DNA from: Anthoceros angustus
Taxonomy: Eukaryota; Streptophyta; Anthocerotopsida; Anthocerotales; Anthocerotaceae
Direction: 5' to 3'
Assembly: GCA_010909165.1 (NCBI GenBank)
Contig: VJWM01000193.1
Span: forward strand, 124,001 to 188,000
DNA: 64,000 nucleotides
Part shown: positions 45,826-56,809 of the stretch, piece after piece
Position numbering within the stretch: position 1 is the stretch's first letter
How the letters are laid out: every line of letters starts with the position of its first letter
Made by a program: the position numbers and the translations under genes
Notes under the pieces: generated by a model
The model's database searches: none
What the model was told of the DNA's origin: nothing
The model's input: the letters and a program-made list of their open reading frames with translations, nothing else

Positions 45826-45888
45826 CCAGCGGCCAGCGGCCAGCGGCCAGCGGCCAGCGGCCAGCGGCCAGCGGCCAGCGGCCAGCGG
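45826..45888 (+). repeat. (CCAGCGG)9 heptanucleotide minisatellite
   Basis: Nine perfect 7-bp units in 63 bp. The strand is G/C-rich with alternating purine blocks. Confidence 0.95.
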
Positions 45889-46217
45889 GACAGCTAGGCA
45901 GCCAGGCAGGCAGCACACACAGAGGTGTACACACGCACGTCTCCTCCATGGGAGTCAGAATACAGCTAGCTTGCAGGGTCGCAGTGCAACCACAATTGAG
46001 GGCACGGGGGTACGATTCACGAATGGGTAGGGTAATGAATGGGTGGGGCACTCTCACCTCACCCGAACCCGTCGCGTTTCAGGCAGAATGGGACCGGAGT
46101 GGGTGGACCGTGGAAACGGGAGTGGAAGATTGAAGGACTCCAGCCTTCATCAATCAGGCCCGTCCCTTGCCCTATTTTACCTGCACAAAAGCGACACACA
46201 AGAAAGCCAGACACGCA

Positions 46218-46239
46218 GACACACACACACACACACACC
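46218..46239 (+). repeat. (AC)n microsatellite
   Basis: About eleven AC dinucleotides. Confidence 0.85.
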
Positions 46240-46320
46240 AGACAGACCCGTGACCACCCCACGGTGGCCTGCTGCCCATGCTACTGTTAACAGGGAACCA
46301 GGTTGCCTGCCCTGCCTCGG

Positions 46321-48350
46321 GGTACACTCTGCGTGATGCACTGCACTGCACTTCTGGCCAGCTATGTACCAGTACAGTATGTATGTGTGTAAGTATACCA
46401 TGATACGTGTACATACGCCTGTCTGCCAGCAAACGTGCGTACCTTCCATTCTTGCCTCTGCTGCCAAGCTCTACCTCCACCCTGCAAGTCTTGCACTGGT
46501 CGCGCTGCTTGTCAGTCGCCAAGAGAGGCCCGTCTGCGGCAACCCTTGTACACATGCACACATACTATGGGGGCCAGGCAGGCGTCACATATATGCAGGA
46601 CAGCAGACAGCAGCTGATTTCAAACATTCGGGCTGCTCCAGGCACAATCTTTAAGGAGTCAGAATCAACACGGGGATCATGTCCCACTCTAACGCGGAAA
46701 CAGTCCACAAGTTCGAGACTTGGAAATTCATGGAACTCGTACCCTGCTCCCCACTTGATCAGGAAGAGGCAACCAAATATCCTCATAAGTACAATAATTA
46801 ACCATCTCCTATGAACAGGCCCATCGTCAGTAGCCATCAATAGTACCGCATCTAATCGAGACGGATTGCCTACCACCAGGTCCAGCAGAACATACAAGAA
46901 AAAGCCCAAAGTCAAGCTTTCACAGAGACGTGGGAGTTGCTTCTGCTCGAAGCCAGTTCAACTAATCAGGTTCATGCTCCAGCCAGATGACACCTGGCAG
47001 TGCTCTTGCCTGTACCCACAGTACAACCTTCAACTTCTTGCCTGTGCCCCAAGCATGCACACATGACAAGCACTTGCTGCACCGGATCACACATGTTCTC
47101 AAGCCTGGCTTGTGACAACATGTAACACAAACTCCCTAGTGTTTTTTCTTTTGATGATGGAAACGGACAACAACACAAGTGATGTTATCTGCACTTCCTC
47201 GCTCCAGAGCTTCGACAGTGAGTCTCCTCGCAGCTGCTTCGCAGTCCTCAATAGGCTGCACCATCTTCACGGCATCCTACACCACACAACCGAGAAAGCG
47301 TCAATTAGCGAAACACAGAGTCATGCCCTGCCTGGGGTACACTCTGCGTGATGCACTGCACTGCACTTCTGGCCAGCTATGTACCAGTACAGTATGTATG
47401 TGTGTAAGTATACCATGATACGTGTACATACGCCTGTCTGCCAGCAAACGTGCGTACCTTCCATTCTTGCCTCTGCTGCCAAGCTCTACCTCCACCCTGC
47501 AAGTCTTGCACTGGTCGCGCTGCTTGTCAGTCGCCAAGAGAGGCCCGTCTGCGGCAACCCTTGTACACATGCACACATACTATGGGGGCCAGGCAGGCGT
47601 CACATATATGCAGGACAGCAGACAGCAGCTGATTTCAAACATTCGGGCTGCTCCAGGCACAATCTTTAAGGAGTCAGAATCAACACGGGGATCATGTCCC
47701 ACTCTAACGCGGAAACAGTCCACAAGTTCGAGACTTGGAAATTCATGGAACTCGTACCCTGCTCCCACTTGATCAGGAAGAGGCAACCAAATATCCTCAT
47801 AAGTACAATAATTAACCATCTCCTATGAACAGGCCCATCGTCAGTAGCCATCAATAGTACCGCATCTAATCGAGACGGATTGCCTACCACCAGGTCCAGC
47901 AGAACATACAAGAAAAAGCCCAAAGTCAAGCTTTCACAGAGACGTGGGAGTTGCTTCTGCTCGAAGCCAGTTCAACTAATCAGGTTCATGCTCCAGCCAG
48001 ATGACACCTGGCAGTGCTCTTGCCTGTACCCACAGTACAACCTTCAACTTCTTGCCTGTGCCCCAAGCATGCACACATGACAAGCACTTGCTGCACCGGA
48101 TCACACATGTTCTCAAGCCTGGCTTGTGACAACATGTAACACAAACTCCCTAGTGTTTTTTCTTTTGATGATGGAAACGGACAACAACACAAGTGATGTT
48201 ATCTGCACTTCCTCGCTCCAGAGCTTCGACAGTGAGTCTCCTCGCAGCTGCTTCGCAGTCCTCAATAGGCTGCACCATCTTCACGGCATCCTACACCACA
48301 CAACCGAGAAAGCGTCAATTAGCGAAACACAGAGTCATGCCCTGCCCGCC
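46321..48350. repeat. Recent tandem duplication, about 1,015-bp unit x2, covering the PP2C last exon
   Basis: GGTACACTCTGCGTGATGCA begins copies at 46321 and 47336. The copies are nearly identical; I noticed one 1-bp difference (CCCC versus CCC near 46752/47766). Each holds a full PP2C terminal exon on the minus strand plus about 800 bp of downstream sequence. Confidence 0.93.
47136..47276 (-). pseudogene. Duplicate (distal) copy of the PP2C terminal exon
   Basis: It is the same 141-bp exon as 48150-48290, with the same upstream acceptor (TGTGGTGTAG) and stop. Being downstream of the proximal copy it would be used only by exon skipping and would give the same protein. Confidence 0.8.
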
Positions 48351-50544
48351 CCTAGACCGCAAGACAGGGTGCCTAACACGCCTTGCTTGCTGATGATAAT
48401 GATAATAATAATAATAATAATAGATGCCGTACCTCATTCATCACGACATCCCAAAGGCCATCACTGGCCAAAACGAGAAATTCTACTTCCTCATTGATCA
48501 CTTGCTCCTGGAAAGCCAATACACAATGGACATGCATTTAGGAAAAGAGAGCAAATTGAGAGCACGAATTCAACAAAAAACCCTGCAGACAACCCCAGCC
48601 AAGCAATACCTGAATCTCTGGGTCAGGAACAACGTATCGCTTCAGAAGGCGGTCACCAAATGCTCGAGACACAGCCAGAACACCACCTACTCGCCATGTA
48701 CCTGATTCCCAGCTTCAGAGTCAGAAAAATGTCCACATGCACCGAACGGCCCCTTTAATGAAGAACGCATTGAGAGCGGTAAAAGGAAAATGACTCTTAC
48801 CAGCCCACATAACCACACCTCCAGCTTCCTCAATCCGTTGTCGCTCGTCACTGCGATTGGGCTTGTGATCTTGAGAAAGGGCCACAGCTGAAAGAAAGGC
48901 CGAGCAGATGTTAGATCAGAAGACTATTCACACCTTCCGACACGCCAATAGGCAAGGACACCTGCCTTTGCCGGCTCTGCAAATTACAGCCCTGGAATCT
49001 CCAACATTGGCGACCAGCAAACGGTCTCCGACATAGACAGCTGTGGACGCAGTTGACCCAGCATCTCTGTGCTGACTGTGCTCCTCCTTCAGGTACGCGG
49101 CATCCGTGTCCTTGTAGCTCTCTTCTGTAAAAGCCGAAACAAAGAAGGAAAAAGGTTTCAAACGAGTCACCGAGCCACATCAAGATTGCACTTAACCTGA
49201 CAAGGAGCGCGACACGTACGGATAGCTTCTCTGGTGTTATTGAGGAATTTGGGATGATTGATGAGGTTTTGGAAAAGGTTATTCTTCACATACTCCGCAG
49301 CCCGATGGCCACCGTGCCCTGCAGCCAGGGAAAACAGCAATGCAAAACCATCACCGCTATGCTAAATACGGAAACCCGCGAGCGAGACATCATTAGACGA
49401 GCGAAACGCCGCAACCAAGAGAGTCGGCAAGAACGTACCGTCGAAAACTCCAAACAATCCCACCACCTGACCATGCTTCTCCTCAATTTTGGCGTCGTAA
49501 AAGTCCTCCATGGAGGCGCGCTTTCCAGACGAGGTGGCGAAGCCGTAGCTGAACCTCTCATCCTTACTGTCCACAACCACATGAAAGCCCGTTAGATCGG
49601 CGCATCCAACCGGCCAACGATGGCCGCAGCTCCACACTAGGGCCAGCTATCCGGCCAGCGGTGCGCACCTGGTTCCCCAGCCGCTACGAATAGAGATGCT
49701 GCCAGAGGTATTAGAGGTCAACATTATCTTGCTGCACGTTCCCCCAATCGTGCTACGCTTTTGCCACTCTCATTCCACTGCCAGTCAACCTCCGCTCCTG
49801 CTCATCCCGAATGTCTAGCACCCCAGCGGCATCCGAATCGCAGACTTCCGGCCCTGCATATGTTACATAACAACCAGCTGCTTCCCCAACCTTTCTTGCC
49901 GCAAAATCACTTCATATATTCCTCCGCTGCCACAGCTCCAGAATCCCCTCGCCTCCTTCTCCACCTCTCCACACCTCCACTCCAGACCTAACACTCCCAA
50001 CCACCGCAAACTCCCAGATCAGCAACTCAACACGCAGAATCAAGACCACACGCTCACAGATCCAAGCCAAGAACTAGTACAAAAATCCACGCCGCTCTCC
50101 CCCGACCACGCCACGCCCACGGTTTCCACACTTTCTTAAAAGCTAACAACAAACACAAATAGCAGCTCCTTCAACCACCACACTAGAGCACCAGCACTCC
50201 CTCAACCGCACAACTATAGTATACCGCTGCCCTATCTCAAACAGGATCAGAAAGTCCTCTCCAAGCCCGCACATTCATCCATCCTCCACGGCTCCTCCGC
50301 AAAAGAGCCAGGAATTCCTCCGAGCTCCACTGCGATCTGCATCCCAGGCGACAGAGGAGCAGCGCCGGCCGGGAGCGCAGAGCAGCGGCGAGGAGAGGAA
50401 GACAAGGAAGGTTCGAGGAAGGACCAGGGGCCGGGCAGGGCCCGGAGGCCGGCCTGCAGGGCGAGGGAGCGGGGCGGGGGCGAGCTCACCTGGATCAGCG
50501 ACGATCAGCTGGCAACATGCGGCGTCATTCTGGAGCAGAATCAT
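48150..50544 (-). CDS. Protein phosphatase 2C (PPM family, clade-F-like), 8 exons
   Basis: A Mg/Mn-dependent Ser/Thr phosphatase. Exons (5' to 3'): 50544-50490, 49636-49439, 49318-49220, 49124-48966, 48887-48801, 48701-48610, 48507-48433 and 48290-48150, giving 301 aa. Motifs in order: [33 protein letters not shown] (metal-binding Asp and Gly), [76 protein letters not shown]. The intron after exon 4 starts GC, not GT (AAAG|GCAGGT); using it restores the conserved frame. Exon 1 is inferred from phase and a good donor across an intron of about 850 bp, so the N-terminal 18 residues are uncertain. The last exon also exists as a tandem duplicate 1 kb downstream. Confidence 0.9.
48393..48421 (+). 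repeat. (ATA)n-like microsatellite in the last PP2C intron
   Basis: GATGATAATGATAATAATAATAATAATAATAG sits at the 5' end of the intron between PP2C exons 7 and 8. It marks the edge of the tandem duplication. Confidence 0.75.
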
Positions 50545-51075
50545 CAGGGCCTTGGGAAGGCACGGGGTGCAGCGATGGCGGCTGCCTCCCGCAGCTCAAG
50601 AAGGAAAAGCCGGAAGCAGGAGTGGCTCATCGGTGAAGAAAGGGGGAGGCAGCCTCCGCCCCTGACCCTGACCCTGACCTGGCCCCCGGTTAGTTAAGCC
50701 AGCCTCGGGTTACCCTCGGCGCGGGATACCCCGACGCCCCAAAGGTCCCCTGCTCCCCCGCCGTCGGATCGGGCACCACCGCGCACCAGCCGTCCACGTG
50801 GCCGCCCGGCGCGCTGCCCGAGGCCCTACCGCGCGGTCTCACCGCGCGGTGCCACCACGCGATCCGGCACCGCGCGGCTTTGACTACGCCCGCATTCCGT
50901 GTTGACTGTGATGAGAGCTCGATCAACCCCACACCTTGCGTCTCGCCGGGCCGCTGGGCCCTTTCCTCCGAGTATCGGTGTGCGACTCAAACGCGTCTCG
51001 ATTCGTATGTTTTGTTTACATTTGTATGTTGAGAAACGGCTCCTTGTGAACGAGGATCTGGCTGGACTTTTTATT
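49637..51075. other. PP2C intron 1, leader and spacer
   Basis: 49637-50489 is assigned to PP2C intron 1. 50545-51075 is GC-rich, with a CpG-dense stretch (about 50700-50880). No other gene is seen. Confidence 0.4.
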
Positions 51076-52306
51076 CTATGGAAACAGCAGAGCCTTGGCC
51101 ACCTCCTGCATTTCGGGCCGATCGTGAGGATCGTTGCAAGCGCAGCTGATGGCCACAGATGCAAGTCTGAGGAGTTCTTTGGGGCAAAAGCTCTGTCCCA
51201 GCTTGGGATCCGCCAGGCAGGTGATTTCTCCATCAGCATGAAGCTGTCGTGCTGATTGCAGCAGCGATGGCTGGAGGTCTGAGGCCGTGGCCGTTGCAGT
51301 TGCAGTTGCAGGTTTCCTCCCGCTCACAAGTTCCAGCAGTAGCAGCCCGAAGCTGAAGACATCGCTTTGGGTCGAGAATGTTGCTCCTGATGATTCCTGG
51401 AGCTCCGGGGCGAGGTAATCGCAGCAGCTGGCCTTGAGCGGGGCGTCGCCTTCCAGCAGGTTTTGGAATCCGAATTCGGCGAGTGTGGGGTGGAAGTTGG
51501 AGTCCAGGAGGATGTTGCTTGCCCTAAGTCCGCCATGGACTGTCCCGGGATCACGGTGCAGATGTCTGCCATCAATCCAAGAAGGAGAAGTTCAGAGAAC
51601 TACCAGAAGAGACATCACTCACAGTTTGGCTGTGGCAACCTCCGGCTGAGATGTGGAATGCTCTACTTACAGCAAACCCTCGGCTGCTCCAAGGGCGATG
51701 CGCACTCTTCGCTCCCAGGTGAGGACGTTCTCCGATGCTTTGTTCCCGTGGAGGTGCGCCAAGAGACTGCCGTTAGGCATGAAGTTGTGGACCAGCATCC
51801 GCTCTCCTCCTTCGACGCAAAACCCTCGGATGCTGAGCAGGTTCTTGTGACTGATCTGTGCCAGGGCGTTCACCGTTTCACAGAATTCCTGCTCAGGCTT
51901 GGTGGCCACGCCGTTCAACCGCATCACAACGATCTGCCGCAACACAACCAGAATCCGGCAAGGAGGAGATGAAATGTCACATTTTCATGAGAGATCAGGA
52001 AGCATGATTCACACACCGGGCTGGGAAGAGGGAGCAACTTCGCTTCTGTCCTCCAGTCTGCCGTGGTAACTTGGACCGAGGGATCCTTCTGCGGTGACCA
52101 GGCCGTGCTCGTCCACAATTTTGGCATTCCCGCTTCTGAATCTTCTGCAGCGCAAGCACAGCATAGCTGACTGAGATTGTTCACCATCGATCTGGTTGAT
52201 CAGAATCACAAACCGTCCCCATCCGATCTCACCTTTTCTTCCCATGCTTCTTCCGCCTGACCAGGCCCAGAATGAGAGCTTTCAGCAGCTTGCTGAAGCG
52301 CGCCAT
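51076..52306 (-). CDS. Receptor-like cytoplasmic pseudokinase, paralogue of the 38.6-kb kinase, 4 exons
   Basis: Exons (5' to 3'): 52306-52233, 52144-52039, 51933-51671 and 51565-51076, giving 310 aa. The third exon is 263 bp with the same phases as exon 3 of the PTI1-like kinase at 38.6 kb, showing common descent. All catalytic elements are changed: glycine loop AEGSLGPSYHGRL, Lys to Met64 (IVVMRL), HRD to HGG (VHGGLRASNILLD, about 158-160) and DFG to EFG (Glu178). The fold motifs remain (HKNLLSIRGFCVEGGERMLV, CDYLAPELQE, DVFSFGLLLLELVSG). An Ala-Thr repeat of about ten residues follows. It should bind partners rather than phosphorylate. The donor after exon 2 (GAA|GTTGCT) is weak, chosen because it keeps frame and the ancestral intron position, so a decaying gene cannot be excluded. 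Confidence 0.82.
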
Positions 52307-53240
52307 GCCCCGGCCTCAATCCTTGCAAGTGATCTCCCGGTCGGAGAGCTTGGAGAAGGGATGGAGGATGTCCCTTCTTCAGACTGAAAACCACCGCTTC
52401 TGGCAGAAGCTTTATAAAGAAAAGCAGGGGGATCCCCCATGGTGAAGAGAGCCAGTTTCACCGTCCACCTTTACATACGTCTACTTTGTTCGCGATTAAA
52501 CCTGCTGAAGCTGCTGGTTGAGATCTTCGCGACTCTTCTGCGTCGGCCATATTGAGGTAAGGGTTGGCTGGTGCCGTGGTGGGTATAGGCGCATCGCTGG
52601 TGGGTCCTTCCCTGTTTCTGTTTCTGGGGAGCGGATGTCGGACAAGGAGTGGGAGGACCCAGATGCCGGCTTTACTTCGAAGAACCGGCGCAAGATGTGG
52701 CGGCGCGGCTATGGAGGAAGAAGAAGCAGCAGTTTCTCAGGCTTGATGGTGCAGAACGGCTGGTGGAAGCCGATGAGGGATGAGAAGCTGAAGTGCCGAA
52801 GAAGCTAGGACATCTACAGGGGCCTGCTTGAACAGAACTATCATTTCTTCTCTTCAAACGATCCTGCCAGATCCCACGTGACCACCATCGCCTTCTCCGG
52901 AAGGCATGTCGAGGTCGACTGTTCGTGCCATCTCCAAAAACTTATCCCATCTTGTCACATGACTGGAAAAATTCCGTCCAAGTGGACTATAATGTGCGTC
53001 TTCTCCTTCTTCACCAAATGTCTTAGGCCAAATGCACACACATTTATAAGAACGTTGTTTTTAAGCTTAGGCTAAATGGACAAACATTTATAACAACATC
53101 GTTATTAAGCATTTTGTGCTAGATGGGGTACCTACAGGGAGTGGATGCCCTTGGTGCAAGTAGCTTGGGCACACCATGGTACAAGTTAAGTACCAAGCCC
53201 CATGACAGAAAATTCCGTCCAAGTGGACTATGATATATTG
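52307..53240. other. Spacer upstream of the pseudokinase; no gene supported
   Basis: GC-balanced then AT-rich. TTAAGC and ACAAACATTTATA phrases are repeated near 53040-53110. No recognisable coding frame was found. Confidence 0.35.
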
Positions 53241-53277
53241 TTCTTCTTCTTCTTCTTCTTCTTCTTCTTCTTCTTCT
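53241..53277 (+). repeat. (TTC)12 trinucleotide microsatellite
   Basis: About twelve uninterrupted TTC units. Confidence 0.95.
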
Positions 53278-53300
53278 GCACTTTGCAGTAGTTTAGAAAA

Positions 53301-53450
53301 TTCTGATTTTGTGATTCTTATGTTTTATGTTAGATTTCTTTAAAGGGAGGTGAGAAAGAGTCTATATATTGTAGTTCTGATTTTATGATTCTTATATTTT
53401 ATGTTGGCATTTCTTTAAAGGGAGGTGAGAAAAAGTCTATATATTGTTGA
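53301..53450. repeat. Tandem duplication, 74-bp unit x2
   Basis: TTCTGATTTT begins units at 53301 and 53375. Both contain TTTCTTTAAAGGGAGGTGAG and TCTATATATTG. Confidence 0.85.
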
Positions 53451-53499
53451 CTTGTTGAAGCTATTTTCACCAGAAAGTTTTGGGCAAATTGGCTCCTAG

Positions 53500-54260
53500 T
53501 ATACTTGGGACAGGGATTATATATCATACCCCAAGGGCCAACTATCAAGCATAGATACCCTTAAGGGCCCAACCCTAAGAGCTAAGCATTGAGGGGAGAT
53601 CGTGTATTAGGCAATCCTTAGGGACCTTACCATAACAACCCTTTTTATGGGTTAGACAACAAAAATCGAATAACGAGTGTCATTCCAAGTACCAAGCAAA
53701 AATACCTCTAAGGGCCCACCCCTAAGAGCTAAGCATCAAGCAAGAGATCGTATATCAAGCAATCTATTAGGGCATTACAATAATAAGTCTTCTTTACGAG
53801 CTAGACAACAGGCCCTGAGATCGTATATCAAGTATCACGCCCAATCCAAGTACCATGTAGAGATCATCTCTAAGGGCCCACCCCTAAGAGCTAAGCATGG
53901 AGCAAGAGATCATATATCAGGTACCTCCCAATAGCCTTACAATAGCAGCCCTTTTGCGCGCAAGACAATAGAGATCATATATCAGGTATCAGGCATACCC
54001 TAAAGGCCAAGTATCGAGCAGAGATCACCCTTAGGGGCTAAACATCGCGAAGAGATCAAATATTAGGCAGCCTCTAATGGCCTTACAACAGCAGGTGTAA
54101 CATGGAGCTGCACTTCTCTCCTGCACCGCAGAGATCATATATGAAGACACCCCTTAAGGGCCTTACAACAACGGCCTTTTTTGTGGGCGAGTCAACAGAG
54201 ATCATGTATGATTAAGTACCAAGCAGAACCCTTAGGCCTAATTTTAAATTGCTAGCATGC
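53500..54260. repeat. Degenerate tandem array with GAGATCATATATCA and AAGGGCCCA motifs
   Basis: Phrases of the kind CTAAGGGCCCACCCCTAAGAGC, GAGATCRTATATCA and GCCTTACAAYARCAG recur in the same order about five times at spacings near 100-160 bp, with strong divergence between units. Confidence 0.6.
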
Positions 54261-54391
54261 TAGGGTGGACAGACACACAATTTATGATAGGTTTAAAAGC
54301 AAATACAAAGTTTAGGGATTGGCTTAAATTAAAACTTTGAATATCTAACCAAATATGGGATTGGTGCAGGACTCAATTAAATCAAGCATGC

Positions 54392-55417
54392 ATGCTTGGC
54401 ATGCCGGTGGGGGTACATATTTGGGGGCAAATGCAACCGGGTTATGAGAGCATTCTCACAGTCGAGGCACTGCAATTCGTGGCCGATCTGCAACGAATAA
54501 TGAATCCAAGGGTGAGGGATGCGATGCAGCTCCGACAAGAGGAACATGCGCGTTTCGCCGCGGGCGACATCCCAGGATGGGATCCAGCGACGCAAGAAAT
54601 CCAGCAAGGAAACTGGATATGCGAGGCCGGCATGCCGCACGTCCTAATGCTCCGACAACGAGTGCAGATCACGTTCTCAGGTCCCGTATCGCGCAAGATG
54701 ATTATTGACAGGCTAAACGGAATCCAATCCGATTTTGATGTCGAGTGTAGAACGTTCAAGAAGGATTATGAGGCACCCACCTGGGACGACATAATACATG
54801 TGCACATCAACCTCCGGGATGTGGTAGCCGGCACCATCACCCATTACGACCCTGAGCAAAACAGGACTTACACACTCGACGACGACCCCACGGGCGTGTT
54901 GATGGTTTGCCCTCGCCCCTGGCATCTAACGGAGGCAAACATGGAGGTGGATGGCGAGCCCACCATAGCCGCGCTCTTCGACTTTGGGCTCTACTTCTAC
55001 CACAATCATGCCGCCTTCAGAGGCAAGCACTGCGGGTGCGGTCCCTTCTTCTACCTCCCAAAGATGGAGCACTTTCGGGAGGCTGCCATCTGGAATGCCG
55101 TGTTCGAGGCCGCGGAGATTGCAGTTGGTGCTCCCCAGGGTTCGATCCGCGCAACTACGCTCATTGAGACCCTCCCAGCCGTGTTCCAGATGCATGAGAT
55201 GCTCTACGAGCTGCGGGAACATTCTGGTGGGCTCGTCTACGGCAGCTGGCCATGGGACTTTACCTTCTCCAATAACCATGCCGACCAGCACCTTTCAGAT
55301 ATGGAACTAGACCACATAAGGCAAGACTTTCTGAGAAAAAACTTTATTCTCCTTGCCGCGACTTGCCACTTGCGCGGCGTCCAAGTTGTTGCACCGCATT
55401 ATCGGCTGCCGCCCTGA
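54392..55417 (+). pseudogene. Truncated, intronless malate synthase-like sequence
   Basis: One open frame of 341 codons aligns with the central part of malate synthase (glyoxylate cycle; acetyl-CoA plus glyoxylate to malate): ALQFVADLQR, GPVSRKMIIDRLN, INLRDVVAGTI, PRPWHLTEAN, LFDFGLYFYHN, GPFFYLPKMEHFREAAIWN, IRATTLIETLPAVFQMHEML. The family's FMADFEDA block is replaced by unrelated residues, the active-site VRPRGWHL is VCPRPWHL, and homology stops after WPWDFTFS, so the last third with the catalytic base is missing. It is much more GC-rich than its AT-rich surroundings. It could be a processed or captured gene copy, or a transferred gene; an active enzyme is unlikely even though the frame is open. 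Confidence 0.8.
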
Positions 55418-56800
55418 ACCATAGAATATGATGAAAATCAAGTATGTTGTGCCTTAGCAACTCTACTAAAAACAGCTGCTTTTGGACACCTGGATATAAC
55501 ACTCATATTGCTATTTTGGGGCTACATAACACTTTTTGGGCCCCTTGTTACACTTCGGCTTGGAAACCAGAGCTTTTGTTGTAATCATGTTGCAATTATG
55601 TTGAGATGAAGTGAGAGGTGCCTTTGTCCTCTCTCAAGATTGTAACAAGATTGCAACGTCTAAAGTGTTACAAGAAAAGTCTTGTAACAATTTTCTAGGC
55701 TTGGTGCCTAACCTCCTCCCCATCTACCATTGCCCTTTTACTTTTGCCCTATGGAATACCATATTTTACTTAGTGAGATTGATTAAAATTCGAGGCTACT
55801 AGTTCGAGTCATGCTTGTTTATTTTGGCCAGCATAGTTTGTGTTGTATATTTTGGCCAGCATAGTTTGTGTTGTAAAAGTGATAGATAATTGGTTCGGTT
55901 TCAAGTCCTCTTATTCTAATAATTCGTAATCTTGGACTCAAAATAATGGAAATTATTTTCAAATTTCAACGATTTTCTAAGCACGCTGTTTGAAATTACC
56001 CATGCCCTAATATTCATGATTGCAAATTGTACTGGAATTGGAACGGTGAAGAGAGACATGACACAGCCAAGTTTCTTCCCTATTCTCGAGCTCACTACAG
56101 GCCGCGACTATCTTCCTATGGAGGTCATAGCAAATGAAAACGTGTTTTGTACGTTGGACACCATCTTTGTGAGCGACCAAGGCTGCGTTGTCATCGGAAG
56201 TGTCAAAGGTGGTGTGTTCTTTCTCATTCTTTTGTGCAAGCAAGCAACACATGGCCTAATATATGTAAGTCATAATGTGCATGGGTGCACGACAAGTGGT
56301 TGTAAGCCCTAGTGTTAACGCGGACGCATGCACACCGGCGCTCACAGAAAACATATATAAGGACGCCGGCATGCCAGCGCCCTATGGAGGAGCAATACCT
56401 GTCTAGGTATGGTGGTTGGCGCCGGCTTGCTAATGCCCATACCGAACCCCTCCGACATGTTTACAATACGATGTCATAGACGGATCAAAAATTGGCCCTG
56501 AAGTCGTTACTCGTGAAAGAATTTAGAAGTCGAAGGGCGCCGGCATGCCGACGTCCTTTGCACAACACAAAGTTCGACAGAATAGTATGTAACCCTCGAC
56601 CTACAGAAGTGCGCCCTAACCCGCACGCTCATCAAAACAAGGCTGAGACCCTAAACCCTAGGGTTAGGGTTATACTAATGAAGGCGCCAATATGCTAGCA
56701 CCCTATGCTCTTATAGAGATAGCCTGATTAGAATAAAGGATTTCCGCTTGGGCGTCAGCATTCCTGCGCCTTGTCACCCACTACTAGGAAAACTATCACT
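55418..56800. other. AT-rich spacer with a short interstitial telomere-like motif
   Basis: No gene. The phrase TTGGCCAGCATAGTTTGTGTTGTA is tandemly duplicated near 55825-55877. CCCTAAACCCTAGGGTTAGGG at about 56650 is a head-to-head plant-telomere-type motif. GCCGGCATGCC-ACG phrases recur at about 56366, 56423 and 56542. Confidence 0.45.
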
Positions 56801-56809
56801 TTACTACCC

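Noticed and set aside
45826-45888. (CCAGCGG)9 as a CRISPR-like array
   Set aside because: No spacers, 7-bp unit, eukaryotic gene context; a plain minisatellite.
46172-48080. Repeated sets of open frames in the 46.2-48.1 kb region
   Set aside because: They are duplicates of each other because of the 1-kb tandem repeat, and apart from the PP2C exon they show no protein family.
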